The position numbers and the translations under genes are program-made. From positions 1 through 21,038 of the forward strand of contig CAJKMA010000049.1 in assembly GCA_905200905.1 (NCBI GenBank): a stretch of DNA of 21,038 nucleotides. Reading direction: 5' to 3'. Numbering within the stretch: position 1 is the first letter of the stretch; each line of letters begins with the position of its first letter. Origin of the DNA: an uncultured Bacillota bacterium (GTDB lineage: Bacteria > Bacillota > Clostridia > Lachnospirales > Lachnospiraceae). Shown here in pieces: positions 7,706 to 15,622 of the stretch. The notes below the pieces were generated by a model, which saw only the letters and a list, made by a program, of their open reading frames with translations, was not told the origin of the DNA and made no database searches.

Positions 7706-7734
7706 TTGACAATATGCACATGGGAGAATAGAAT
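7706..7734 (+). promoter_or_regulatory. Sigma-70/SigA-type promoter of the aminoacylation-like operon
   Basis: TTGACA (7706-7711), a 17-bp spacer and TAGAAT (7729-7734) match the housekeeping consensus at 11 of 12 positions. The first gene starts about 70 bp downstream, and no other strong promoter is obvious before 15076. Confidence 0.75.
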
Positions 7735-7808
7735 AAACAGAGGTTATGTAAAAAAACAGAAATAATTTTCATAAAAAAGAAATAAAAAGGATTTTATGGA
7801 GAAAAAGA

Positions 7809-9344
7809 ATGAATGAATATGAATATAGAAGGAGATCCGGAAATAGCAGCTCCCGACAACCAGGGAGGCAGCGCCCAGGGAGCGGTAGTACCCAGCACTC
7901 CAGGAATCAACAGTCAGGGCGAAGAAATCCGGGAGAAAACACGGCCAGACGGGTAAGGACTGCCTATGATGCAGGAACATCTGCTTCCTACAGACGTAGG
8001 AGTGGTCTAGAGGAATGTCTGGCGCTGGAAGAGGAAAATGAGAGAGAATACCAGGAATATCTGGAGCGGAAACGTAGAAGGGCTATTCAAAGACGGCGGG
8101 AGGAACAGCTTAGAAAACAAAAAATAGAGATGATAAAAAAGCTGTCTGTCGTAGGAATTGCAGCAGTGGTGCTGCTCTTTTTTGGATATAAGCTGTTTTT
8201 TTCAAATCCAGTATCTAAGAAAGTCACTGTGGAAGCAGGAACGAAAGAACTTAAAGTTTCTGACTTTTTGAAGAAAAAGGCAGATGCAAAATTTGTTACA
8301 GATATGTCAAAAGTGGATTTGAATCATGTTGGAGAACAGGAGATTGTTATTGAAGCCAAAGGGAAAAAGAGAACTTGCAAGCTCATTGTCAAGGACACTA
8401 CACCGCCAAAGGCGAAAGCAGAGAATATGACCATTGATATCGACGGAGACTTGAAGGCAAAAGAGCTGGTGACAGATATTCAGGATGCCACAGATGTGAA
8501 ATGTAGCTTTGAGAAAAAGCCGGATTTATCGAAAAAGGGAAAAGTCTCTGCAACTGTTGTGCTTACAGATGAGGGAGGGAATACTGCGAAAGTTTCATCA
8601 GAAATCAAAGTGATAGAAGATAAGGAAGCACCAGAGATTAATGGTGTAGCGCCTCTTACTGGATTTGCAGGTGACCCGATTTCTTACAAAGCAGAGATTA
8701 CAGTAACCGATAACTGTGATAAAAAAGTAAAATTGGAAATTGACAAAAGCGATGTGAATCAAGAAGAACCTGGTACATATGATGTCATCTATACAGCCAA
8801 GGACAGGGCAGGGAATAAGACAGAGGAAAAAACAACTATTACCATTAAGGAAAAACCGGAAAATTATGTGGAGCCGGAAGAAGTAGAGAAAGAAGCTGAT
8901 GAAGTTCTGGCAGAGATTATTGATGATGATATGACCCAAAAAGAAATGGCAAGAGCCATTTATGATTGGACAAGAACGAACATAGGTTATGTGAATAGTT
9001 CAGAAAAGGAAAGCTGGACCAATGGGGCACATCAGGGATTTACTACAAGACAAGGCGACTGTTTTATTTTCTTTGCTACAGCCAAAGCACTGCTGACTCA
9101 GGCGGGAATTCCAAATCTGGATATTGAGAAGAGTGACACGAGTCATTCCAGACATTACTGGAGTTTGGTGGACGTAGGAGATGGTTGGTATCATTTTGAT
9201 ACGACTCCAAGGCAGGGAGGAGGAGAGTTTTTCCTGCTTACAGATGAGGAAATTTTGAATTATTCAAAGGCTCATAAGAATAGTCATATTTTTGACCAGA
9301 GCAAATATCCTGCAACACCTACAGAAGATTCTTCTGTTGATTAG
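7809..9344 (+). CDS. Membrane-anchored transglutaminase-like protein with Ig-like repeats
   Basis: 511 aa, type II membrane topology. Residues 1-110 are a very basic, low-complexity cytoplasmic region (RRRSGNSSSRQPGRQRPG, later ERKRRRAIQRRREEQ). About 111-131 form one transmembrane helix, and the rest is extracytoplasmic. Two or three DUF5011/cadherin-like beta-sandwich repeats follow (about 135-345, with VKDTTPP, DEGGNTA and DRAGNKTEE signatures). A C-terminal transglutaminase-like domain has a full papain-type triad: Cys418 in GDCF, His449 in SRHYWS and Asp464 in YHFDTTP. Proteins of this class act as surface cysteine peptidases or transamidases; the substrate is not known. The start has GGAG upstream. 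It is the first gene of the operon, 12 bp from the racemase gene, so it probably serves the same envelope process. Confidence 0.85.
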   Translation: MNEYEYRRRSGNSSSRQPGRQRPGSGSTQHSRNQQSGRRNPGENTARRVRTAYDAGTSASYRRRSGLEECLALEEENEREYQEYLERKRRRAIQRRREEQLRKQKIEMIKKLSVVGIAAVVLLFFGYKLFFSNPVSKKVTVEAGTKELKVSDFLKKKADAKFVTDMSKVDLNHVGEQEIVIEAKGKKRTCKLIVKDTTPPKAKAENMTIDIDGDLKAKELVTDIQDATDVKCSFEKKPDLSKKGKVSATVVLTDEGGNTAKVSSEIKVIEDKEAPEINGVAPLTGFAGDPISYKAEITVTDNCDKKVKLEIDKSDVNQEEPGTYDVIYTAKDRAGNKTEEKTTITIKEKPENYVEPEEVEKEADEVLAEIIDDDMTQKEMARAIYDWTRTNIGYVNSSEKESWTNGAHQGFTTRQGDCFIFFATAKALLTQAGIPNLDIEKSDTSHSRHYWSLVDVGDGWYHFDTTPRQGGGEFFLLTDEEILNYSKAHKNSHIFDQSKYPATPTEDSSVD

Positions 9345-9356
9345 GAGGCGAATGGT

Positions 9357-10073
9357 GTGACATTAGGAATTTTAGGAGGGCTTGGTCCCATTGCAACTGC
9401 ATATTTTATGGAACTGCTGATTCAGATGACAAAGGCAGAAAAAGACCAGGATCATTTGCAGATGATTATTTATAACATGCCCCAAATCCCAGACCGGACA
9501 GCTTATATCCTTGGAAAATCAGAAGAAAATCCTGTGGATGAAATGATCAGGCTGGGAAAGCAGCTGGCTGTACAAGGGGCAGGCTGTATTGCTATTCCCT
9601 GTATTACGGCTCATTACTTTTATGAGGAATTGTCCAGAGAAATTCCGGTTCCTGTACTTCATGGAATACAGAAAACCGTACTGGAAATACGAAACAAAGG
9701 TATTCAATCTGTCGGGATTATGGCTACAGATGGAACCATTCAAAGTGGTATTTTTCAGAAAGAGCTAGAGTCCATGGGGATGGAAACAGTGATTCCGGAG
9801 CCATTGTACCAGCAGGATATTATGGATTTGATTTATAGGGATATCAAAGCAGGATTACCTCCTGATATGGACAAATTCAGGAGGGTTTCCAACCACTTAA
9901 GAGAAAAAGAAGCTGGGGTTCTGGTTCTTGGATGTACAGAATTATCTCTTATAAAAAAAGACTATGATATTGGAGATGGGTATGTAGATACCCTGGAAGT
10001 TCTGGCAAAATATGCCCTGAAACAATGTAAAAAAGAAGTGAAAGAACCTTATGAAAATTTGATTAAGGTATAA
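9357..10073 (+). CDS. Aspartate/glutamate racemase family protein
   Basis: PLP-independent, two-cysteine amino-acid racemase of the Asp/Glu racemase (RacX/YgeA-like) family, 238 aa. The GTG start is set by AGGAGG at 9343-9348, overlapping the previous stop codon. The N-terminus shows MTLGILGGLGPIAT, the substrate-loop hallmark. The two catalytic cysteines are at Cys82 (IPCITAH) and Cys193 (LGCTEL), at the usual spacing. The first motif is normally CNTxH; here Asn is replaced by Ile, which may alter the substrate or activity. Cytoplasmic. It lies between the transglutaminase-like gene and the DltA-like gene, with 11-12 bp gaps, so it plausibly supplies a D-amino acid to the activating enzyme (inference). 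Broad-specificity racemization or loss of activity are alternatives. Confidence 0.82.
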   Translation: MTLGILGGLGPIATAYFMELLIQMTKAEKDQDHLQMIIYNMPQIPDRTAYILGKSEENPVDEMIRLGKQLAVQGAGCIAIPCITAHYFYEELSREIPVPVLHGIQKTVLEIRNKGIQSVGIMATDGTIQSGIFQKELESMGMETVIPEPLYQQDIMDLIYRDIKAGLPPDMDKFRRVSNHLREKEAGVLVLGCTELSLIKKDYDIGDGYVDTLEVLAKYALKQCKKEVKEPYENLIKV

Positions 10074-10084
10074 GGAGAAAGAAA

Positions 10085-11611
10085 ATGCAAAGAAATATTT
10101 TGGAATACTTGGAACATACAGTAAAGCGGGTTCCGGATAAAACTGCATTTGCCAATGGAGAAATGGGGATGAGCTTTCAGGAAGTATTTGATGCTTCCAG
10201 AAGTATAGGAACCTGCCTGCTTGAAAAAGGCTATGAAAAAGAACCCATTGTTATTTATATGAAGAAACATCCACATATGATTACTGCTTTTTGGGGTGTC
10301 GTGTATAGTGGCTGTTTTTATGTGCCTATGGATGAAGAAATGCCGGCATTCCGTATTGAACTGATTTTTCAGAATCTGAAACCAAGAGCTGTGATCTGTG
10401 ATGAAAGCACCAGAGGACTCATTGATGGATTTCAGGATTTTGAGGGAGAAATCCTTCTCTATGATGAGATGGTTCAGACTCCTGTAAAAGAAGAAAAATT
10501 GGAAACAATCAGAGACAACTCCATTGATACAGACCCTATTTATATTGTGTTTACTTCCGGTTCTACAGGGATTCCAAAAGGGGTGGCAGCCTGCCACAGG
10601 TCTGTCATTGACTATGTGGAAAATCTTACCGAAGTGCTCCAGATAAGTGAAGATTCCGTATTGGCAAACCAGACACCATTGTATTTTGATGCCTGTTTAA
10701 AAGAACTGTTTTCTTCTTTGAAATATGGAGCCACAACCTATCTGGTTCCCAAGGAATTGTTTATGTTTCCCCTGAAACTGGTGGAATTTCTGAATGAGTA
10801 CAAGATTAATACCGTGTGCTGGGTGGTATCTGCTCTGACTATGATTTCTTCTATGAAGACCTTTGACAAGGTGATTCCAAAATACCTTCATACCGTAGCT
10901 TTTGGAAGCGAAGTATTTCCTATCAAGCAGTTTCATTTGTGGAAAAAGGCTCTTCCTAACGCCCGTTTTATTAACTTGTATGGACCTACTGAGGCAACAG
11001 GAATGAGCTGCTATTATGAGGTAAACAGGGATTTTGAAGAGGGAGAGAGCATCCCTATTGGCCGTCCTTTTAAGAATACAGAAATTCTGCTTTTAGATGA
11101 GAAAAACCAGATTCCAGCCCAAGGTGAACCAGGGGAAATGTGTATCCGAGGAACAGCCTTGACCCTGGGGTATTATAATAATTTTGAAAAGACGGATGAG
11201 GTTTTTGTGCAGAATCCTTTAAATCCTTATTATCATGAATTGATTTACCGTACAGGTGATATTGGAAAGTTCAATGAATATGGAGAACTTGTTTTTATCT
11301 CCAGAAAAGACTATCAGATTAAGCACATGGGACACAGGATTGAGTTAGGAGAAATTGAAGCCCATGTGAATATGAATGAGGGCATTCGCAGCGCTTGCTG
11401 TATTTATGATAAAGAAAAGGGCAAAATCATTCTCTTCTACACAGGAGAAAGAGAAGTGAAAGATCTGGTCACATCTTTGAAGAGTACCCTTCCAAGATAT
11501 ATGATTCCAAATCAGGTCTATGCTCTGGAAGAAATGCCGCTGACAGCTAATGGTAAGATTGACAGAAACAAATTAAAAGAAATTTACCAAGAGAAGAAAA
11601 GGAGAAAATAA
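10085..11611 (+). CDS. dltA: DltA-like amino acid adenylating (carrier-protein ligase) enzyme
   Basis: ATP-dependent activation of an amino acid and transfer to a carrier protein thiol, 508 aa, the normal DltA length. Adenylation core motifs are intact: A3 FTSGSTGIPKGV (156-167), A5 YGPTEATG (299-306), A7 YRTGD (388-392), the hinge segment ISRKDYQIKHMGHRIELGEI (405-424), and the C-terminal catalytic Lys491 in TANGKIDR. The carrier gene starts 2 bp after the stop. In Bacillus DltA the substrate pocket includes a VSTPSF-type segment with a selective Cys; here the corresponding region reads VCWVVSALTM (244-253), so the amino acid may not be D-alanine. The symbol marks the family, not proven specificity. 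AAGGAGA precedes the ATG. Confidence 0.85.
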   Translation: MQRNILEYLEHTVKRVPDKTAFANGEMGMSFQEVFDASRSIGTCLLEKGYEKEPIVIYMKKHPHMITAFWGVVYSGCFYVPMDEEMPAFRIELIFQNLKPRAVICDESTRGLIDGFQDFEGEILLYDEMVQTPVKEEKLETIRDNSIDTDPIYIVFTSGSTGIPKGVAACHRSVIDYVENLTEVLQISEDSVLANQTPLYFDACLKELFSSLKYGATTYLVPKELFMFPLKLVEFLNEYKINTVCWVVSALTMISSMKTFDKVIPKYLHTVAFGSEVFPIKQFHLWKKALPNARFINLYGPTEATGMSCYYEVNRDFEEGESIPIGRPFKNTEILLLDEKNQIPAQGEPGEMCIRGTALTLGYYNNFEKTDEVFVQNPLNPYYHELIYRTGDIGKFNEYGELVFISRKDYQIKHMGHRIELGEIEAHVNMNEGIRSACCIYDKEKGKIILFYTGEREVKDLVTSLKSTLPRYMIPNQVYALEEMPLTANGKIDRNKLKEIYQEKKRRK

Positions 11612-11613
11612 GT

Positions 11614-11841
11614 ATGGAAGCATTATTAGAAATTTTAAATGACCTGCACCCAGAAGTGGATTTTGAAACCTGTAACACGTTAGTTGATGACAAGATTATT
11701 GATTCTTTCGATATTGTCACCATCATTTCAGAAGTAAACGAAGAATATGATGTCGTAATCCCAGCGGAGGAAATTATTCCAGAAAATTTCAACTCTGCTT
11801 CAGCACTGTATGAATTAATCTGCCGTCTGGAAGATGAATAA
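11614..11841 (+). CDS. dltC: DltC-like aminoacyl carrier protein
   Basis: Acidic carrier protein of 75 aa, close to the usual 76-80. The attachment site for 4'-phosphopantetheine is Ser31 in the IIDSFDIVTII segment, matching the DSF motif of carrier proteins of this type. It would accept the aminoacyl group from the adenylating enzyme encoded 2 bp upstream and present it to the membrane acyltransferase encoded 11 bp downstream. The pairing of ligase, carrier and MBOAT is diagnostic of the Dlt-type pathway. Cytoplasmic, modified by a phosphopantetheinyl transferase encoded elsewhere. Confidence 0.87.
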   Translation: MEALLEILNDLHPEVDFETCNTLVDDKIIDSFDIVTIISEVNEEYDVVIPAEEIIPENFNSASALYELICRLEDE

Positions 11842-11852
11842 GCGAGGTTCTT

Positions 11853-13448
11853 ATGCTTTTTACATCATATAGTTTTATTGGATTTATTACCATTGTTTTT
11901 TTATTATATTATCTGCTTCCAAAGAAGTGCCAGTGGCCACTTCTTTTGGTAGCCAGTTATGTGTTTTATTTTCTTGCCAGCCCTTCCTATTTGATTTTTA
12001 TAGGAGCAACTACAGTGTCTGCTTATCTGGTAAGTAGGAAGCTGGATAACCTGCAAACAGAGCAGGAAACCTATTTAAAAGCAAAAAAAGGTGAATTGAG
12101 CCGGGAAGAGAAAAAGGCTTATAAGGGAAAGGTGAAAGCCAAAAAATGGAAATGGCTTTTGGTGTGCCTGTTTTTCAATCTTGGTATTCTGGCAGTTTTA
12201 AAATACACCAATTTCATGATCGCAAATATCAATGGAATCCTCAGTGCTTTTCACAGCGATGGACATCTTTCCTTTGTGAATCTGGTGCTGCCTATGGGAA
12301 TTTCCTTTTACACCTTTCAGACCATGGGTTATATCATTGATGTATATCGTGGAACCAGTAAGGCAGAGAAGAATCCCTTTAAACTGGCGTTGTTTGTGTC
12401 CTTTTTCCCTCAGCTTGTACAGGGGCCGATTAGCAGATTTAACGATTTAGCTCAGTCTTTGTTTGAACAGCATAAGTTTGATACAAAAGTAGTAGGATAC
12501 GGACTTTACCGGATTACCTGGGGATATTTTAAGAAGGCTGTCATTGCAGACAGGATTCTTACCGCAGTGAATGCTATTATCCATGATCCAGAAACTTATC
12601 AGGGTGGATTTGTATTGGTGGGAATGTTGTTCTATGCTCTGGAATTGTATGCAGATTTCACTGGTGGTATTGACATTACCATTGGTATTGCTCAGACCAT
12701 GGGAATCAAGGTGACAGAGAACTTCCAAAGACCTTATCTGTCTAAGAATATTAAGGAATATTGGAAGAGATGGCATATTACCATGGGTACCTGGTTTACA
12801 GACTATATTTTCTATCCGATTTCTGTGTGTAAGCCCATGCTGAAACTTTCTAAGTTTTCCAGGGCAAAATTCGGAGAAGTGATTGGAAAACGTGTGCCGG
12901 TATATCTATCCTCTTTTGCAGTGTGGTTTACCACAGGTATCTGGCACGGAGCAAGCTGGAATTTTATTGTATGGGGTCTTATGAACTTTGTTGTGATTAT
13001 GATTTCTCAGGAATTAGAGCCCTTATATGCGAAATTTCACAATCGTTTCCATGTGAAAGATAAGAAATGGTACGGAGCCTTTGAGATTATCAGAACTATT
13101 CTGCTCATGAGCTGCCTGCGTATGTTTGACTGCTACCGAGATGTGCCTTTGACCTTTAAGATGTTTGGAAACATGTTTACAAAATTCAATCTGGCAGATT
13201 TAAATGCCGAGGCATTTCTGGGATTGGGACTTACTGTGGCGGATTATGTACTGTTGTTTATCTGCTTCCTGATACTTTTGACAGTGAGCCTGATACAGGA
13301 GAAAAAAGGAAGTGTCAGGGATTTGATTTTTGCCTGTCCTGCCTGGTGTAAATATGCTGTATTTGGTCTTTTGGTACTTGCTGTGATTGTATTTGGGGCA
13401 TATGGCATTGGATATGACCAGAGCCAGTTTATTTATAATCAGTTTTAG
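11853..13448 (+). CDS. MBOAT-family acyltransferase, AlgI-like length (DltB role)
   Basis: Integral membrane O-acyltransferase, 531 aa with roughly eleven hydrophobic segments. Family hallmarks are WKRWHITMGTWF (His308) and the catalytic His365 in GIWHGASWN. The N-terminus (MLFTSYSFIGF, then YYLLPKK) and the length resemble AlgI-type MBOATs; DltB proteins are usually near 400 aa. A charged cytoplasmic loop (about residues 63-98) is rich in Lys and Glu. By context it would take the aminoacyl group from the DltC-like carrier and move it across the membrane toward an outer acceptor such as teichoic acid or a glycan. The gene follows dltC by 11 bp with a GAGG site. The class is certain; the acceptor is not known. 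Confidence 0.88.
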   Translation: MLFTSYSFIGFITIVFLLYYLLPKKCQWPLLLVASYVFYFLASPSYLIFIGATTVSAYLVSRKLDNLQTEQETYLKAKKGELSREEKKAYKGKVKAKKWKWLLVCLFFNLGILAVLKYTNFMIANINGILSAFHSDGHLSFVNLVLPMGISFYTFQTMGYIIDVYRGTSKAEKNPFKLALFVSFFPQLVQGPISRFNDLAQSLFEQHKFDTKVVGYGLYRITWGYFKKAVIADRILTAVNAIIHDPETYQGGFVLVGMLFYALELYADFTGGIDITIGIAQTMGIKVTENFQRPYLSKNIKEYWKRWHITMGTWFTDYIFYPISVCKPMLKLSKFSRAKFGEVIGKRVPVYLSSFAVWFTTGIWHGASWNFIVWGLMNFVVIMISQELEPLYAKFHNRFHVKDKKWYGAFEIIRTILLMSCLRMFDCYRDVPLTFKMFGNMFTKFNLADLNAEAFLGLGLTVADYVLLFICFLILLTVSLIQEKKGSVRDLIFACPAWCKYAVFGLLVLAVIVFGAYGIGYDQSQFIYNQF

Positions 13449-13462
13449 GAGGAAGAACCAGG

Positions 13463-14530
13463 ATGAAAAACAAGAAATTTCCAAAATGGATTGCCCCGGT
13501 GGCATTGTTTATTGTGGTGATGTTTACCGTGCTGTTCTTTCTGCAAAAACTCTTAATGCCAAAATATATGTCCGATATTGTGGAAGGTGCACTTACGGAA
13601 GAATATTATGAAGAAACCACAGACCATGAGGTGATTTTCGTGGGAGACTGTGAAGTATATGAAAACTTTTCTCCTATTACCTTATATGAAGAGTTTGGGA
13701 TTACCAGTTATATCAGAGGAAGTGCCCAGCAGCTTCCCTGGCAGTCCTATTACATGCTGGAAGATACCTTGCGTTATGAGAAACCAAAGGTAGCTGTTTT
13801 TAATGTGCTGGCTTTAAAGTATGATGAACCTCAAAGCGAGGCGTATAATCGTATGACCATTGATGGAATGAAGTTTTCTTCTTCCAAACTGGGGGCAATC
13901 CAGGCGTCTATGACAGAACAGGAAAATATGCTGGATTATTTATTCCCAATTTTGCGGTATCATTCCAGATGGTCTGACTTATCTTCGGATGACTTTAAAT
14001 ACATGTTTAAGAAAGATAAGATTTCTCACAATGGCTATTACATGCGTGTGGATGTAAGACCTGTCAAAGGATTTCCGGAACCAGACAAACTGGCAGACTA
14101 CACCCTGGGAAGCAATGCCATGAAATATCTGGATAAAATGAGAGTATTGTGTGAAGAAAACGGTGTTGAGTTTGTACTGGTGAAGTCACCAAGCTTGTTC
14201 CCTCACTGGTATGATGAATGGGATGAACAGATTGAGGCATATGCCGAAAAATATGGTCTTGATTATTTCAACTATGAAAAAATGGCCGAAGAAGTAGGGA
14301 TTGATTACAATACAGATACTTATGATGCGGGGCTTCATTTGAATCTGGATGGGGCAGAGAAATTATCCAAATATTTTGGTACATATTTAAAAGAAAATTA
14401 TGACCTCACAGACTACCGTGAGAATCCAGAATATGAAAAAGTTTATGAAGAAAAAATTCAGTTCTATGAGGATATGAAAGAAGCACAGTACAAAGAACTG
14501 GAAGAATATGGAGAAATTATTAATTATTAA
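13463..14530 (+). CDS. DltD-like membrane-anchored SGNH-fold protein with Cys at the nucleophile position
   Basis: 355 aa with an N-terminal membrane anchor (about residues 9-32) and an extracytoplasmic domain. An SGNH-hydrolase pattern is visible: VIFVGDCEVY (Gly61-Asp62-Cys63) at the place of the block I GDS/GSSE nucleophile, and DAGLHLN (Asp288, His292) at the C-terminal Asp/His block. The Ser-to-Cys change is direct from sequence. DltD and AlgX/AlgJ-type partners of MBOATs hand the acyl group to the final acceptor, and this gene follows the MBOAT gene by 14 bp, so a transfer role is likely. A cysteine nucleophile would give a thioester intermediate; loss of activity is the alternative. 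The C-terminal 40 residues are helical and acidic. Confidence 0.75.
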   Translation: MKNKKFPKWIAPVALFIVVMFTVLFFLQKLLMPKYMSDIVEGALTEEYYEETTDHEVIFVGDCEVYENFSPITLYEEFGITSYIRGSAQQLPWQSYYMLEDTLRYEKPKVAVFNVLALKYDEPQSEAYNRMTIDGMKFSSSKLGAIQASMTEQENMLDYLFPILRYHSRWSDLSSDDFKYMFKKDKISHNGYYMRVDVRPVKGFPEPDKLADYTLGSNAMKYLDKMRVLCEENGVEFVLVKSPSLFPHWYDEWDEQIEAYAEKYGLDYFNYEKMAEEVGIDYNTDTYDAGLHLNLDGAEKLSKYFGTYLKENYDLTDYRENPEYEKVYEEKIQFYEDMKEAQYKELEEYGEIINY

Positions 14531-14545
14531 CAGGAGGAAAATACA

Positions 14546-15076
14546 ATGAAGAAAATGAGAGTATATGCAGCAGCAGCTATGTTAGTGATGGGACTTAGCC
14601 TTTCTGCTTGTGGAGGCGGCGATTCAGAAAAAGGAAGCCAGGAGGCTTCTGCAAAAACAGAAAGCACAGCAAAAGGTGGATATTCCTTTACCAGCGGTTC
14701 TGTAAAAGTAGAGATGGGAGCTGATGCTTCTAAAGTAGTGGACGAATTGGGAGAAGCAGATGATTATTTTGAATCTGAAAGCTGTGCCTTCGAAGGCCTG
14801 GATAAAGTTTACACCTATCCTGGTTTTAAGTTAAATACCTATCCAGTAGATGATAAAGACTATGTGCTGTCTGTAGTATTTATGGATGATACTGTAGAAA
14901 CAGAAGAAGGAATTAGTATTGGAAGCACAAAAGATGAAGTGACAGAAGCTTACGGTGATCCTACAAAAGAAAAAGGTTCTTCTATGGTATATGAAAAAGG
15001 TGAAACAAAGATTACCTTTGGAGTAAAAGGAGACGAGGTTTCCACAGTAGAAATCAGTGCCATTGTAGAAGAATAA
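14546..15076 (+). CDS. Lipoprotein with two SmpA/BamE-like repeats
   Basis: 176-aa lipoprotein. The signal peptide ends in the lipobox LSLSAC with Cys22 as the acylation site, followed by a Gly/Ser-rich linker. The mature part holds two related units, VEMGADASKVVDELGEAD (about 55-72) and ISIGSTKDEVTEAYGDPT (about 126-143). Each is followed by a beta-strand rich region containing an aromatic signature, the pattern of small lipoproteins with the SmpA/BamE-type fold. It lies 15 bp after the DltD-like gene with AGGAGG and ends at the operon terminator. It would sit on the outer face of the membrane and may scaffold the acyltransferase machinery. No catalytic residues are evident. Confidence 0.75.
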   Translation: MKKMRVYAAAAMLVMGLSLSACGGGDSEKGSQEASAKTESTAKGGYSFTSGSVKVEMGADASKVVDELGEADDYFESESCAFEGLDKVYTYPGFKLNTYPVDDKDYVLSVVFMDDTVETEEGISIGSTKDEVTEAYGDPTKEKGSSMVYEKGETKITFGVKGDEVSTVEISAIVEE

Positions 15077-15130
15077 AAATTAAAAAAATAATTTTATTTT
15101 TCAAATCAAACCTTTATAATAATTATTCAT

Positions 15131-15165
15131 GCGGTTAGAAGCTGCCAGCTCTAACCGCTGTTTTT
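15131..15165 (+). terminator. Intrinsic terminator of the aminoacylation-like operon
   Basis: A 9-bp perfect stem (GCGGTTAGA against TCTAACCGC) extended by GCT/AGC around a GCC loop with one bulged A, followed by TGTTTTTA. It closes the operon 55 bp after the lipoprotein stop. Confidence 0.85.
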
Positions 15166-15175
15166 ATGTTTGTAG

Positions 15176-15418
15176 TTAGCTGATGTCCAATATGAGGTTC
15201 GTCTTGCCAAGGAAGATTCTGTGATTGTATACACCAGAAGTCTGGGAGAGGTGACCTGGCTGATAATACATAACTTTTCAGAAGAAGAACGGAGCTTTGA
15301 ACATGAAAAAATACAGAGTGCACAACAGGTGGTTTTATCTAATTACGATGAGGTGAAGATGGAAAATGGACAGGCAAAATTAAGGGCATATGAGACTCTG
15401 ATAGCCAGGATAGAGTAA
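15176..15418 (+). pseudogene. C-terminal remnant of a GH13-type alpha-glucosidase
   Basis: An open frame without its own start reads from just after a TAG at 15173 through to the TAA after IARIE. The translated end shows VIVYTRSLGEVTWLIIHNFS, then VVLSNYDEV and LRAYETLIARI, the beta-sandwich domain C typical of oligo-1,6-glucosidase or trehalose-6-phosphate hydrolase enzymes (usually 540-560 aa). Only about 80 residues remain and the catalytic TIM barrel is absent, so the rest was deleted. The fragment begins about 10 bp after the operon terminator, which places the deletion junction there. A weak hairpin with a T-rich tail follows at about 15424-15453 and may be its old terminator. Confidence 0.7.
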
Positions 15419-15556
15419 AAGGGGAAACTGTCGTTTCACAGAGTTTTGTTTTTGCAAAAAAGTACTTGAAAAATGGAAAAAAGCCAGGAAAAACTTTGGG
15501 CATATTACGAATTGTAGTAGAGTATAAAACATGATAAAATATTTAAAAGAACAATC

Positions 15557-15622
15557 GTGTTGCAGGGTGGCTTGACCTTCATTTTGTCACTGCTGACATT
15601 CATTTATTTGATTTGTCACTGA
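15557..15622 (+). pseudogene. Possible shortened type I (holin-like) toxin ORF
   Basis: A short frame (GTG 15557 or TTG 15560 start) ends in the hydrophobic peptide GLTFILSLLTFIYLICH. Its tail resembles the membrane segment of small Fst/TxpA-like or holin-like toxins, normally about 30 residues, but the N-terminal part (often with a TYE motif) is missing and no ATG is available. It looks like an in-frame deletion remnant, or a non-ATG-started small peptide. The surrounding inverted repeats support the identification. No function is asserted. Confidence 0.35.

Noticed and set aside
8598..8939. Minus-strand 113-codon frame inside the transglutaminase-like gene
   Set aside because: Low-complexity Phe/Ile-rich translation that mirrors the Lys/Glu-rich plus-strand gene; no ribosome binding site or motif.
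15531..15575. Short ATG-started ORF of 14 codons near the putative toxin
   Set aside because: It is out of frame with the hydrophobic peptide, has no clear ribosome binding site and resembles nothing known; likely chance.
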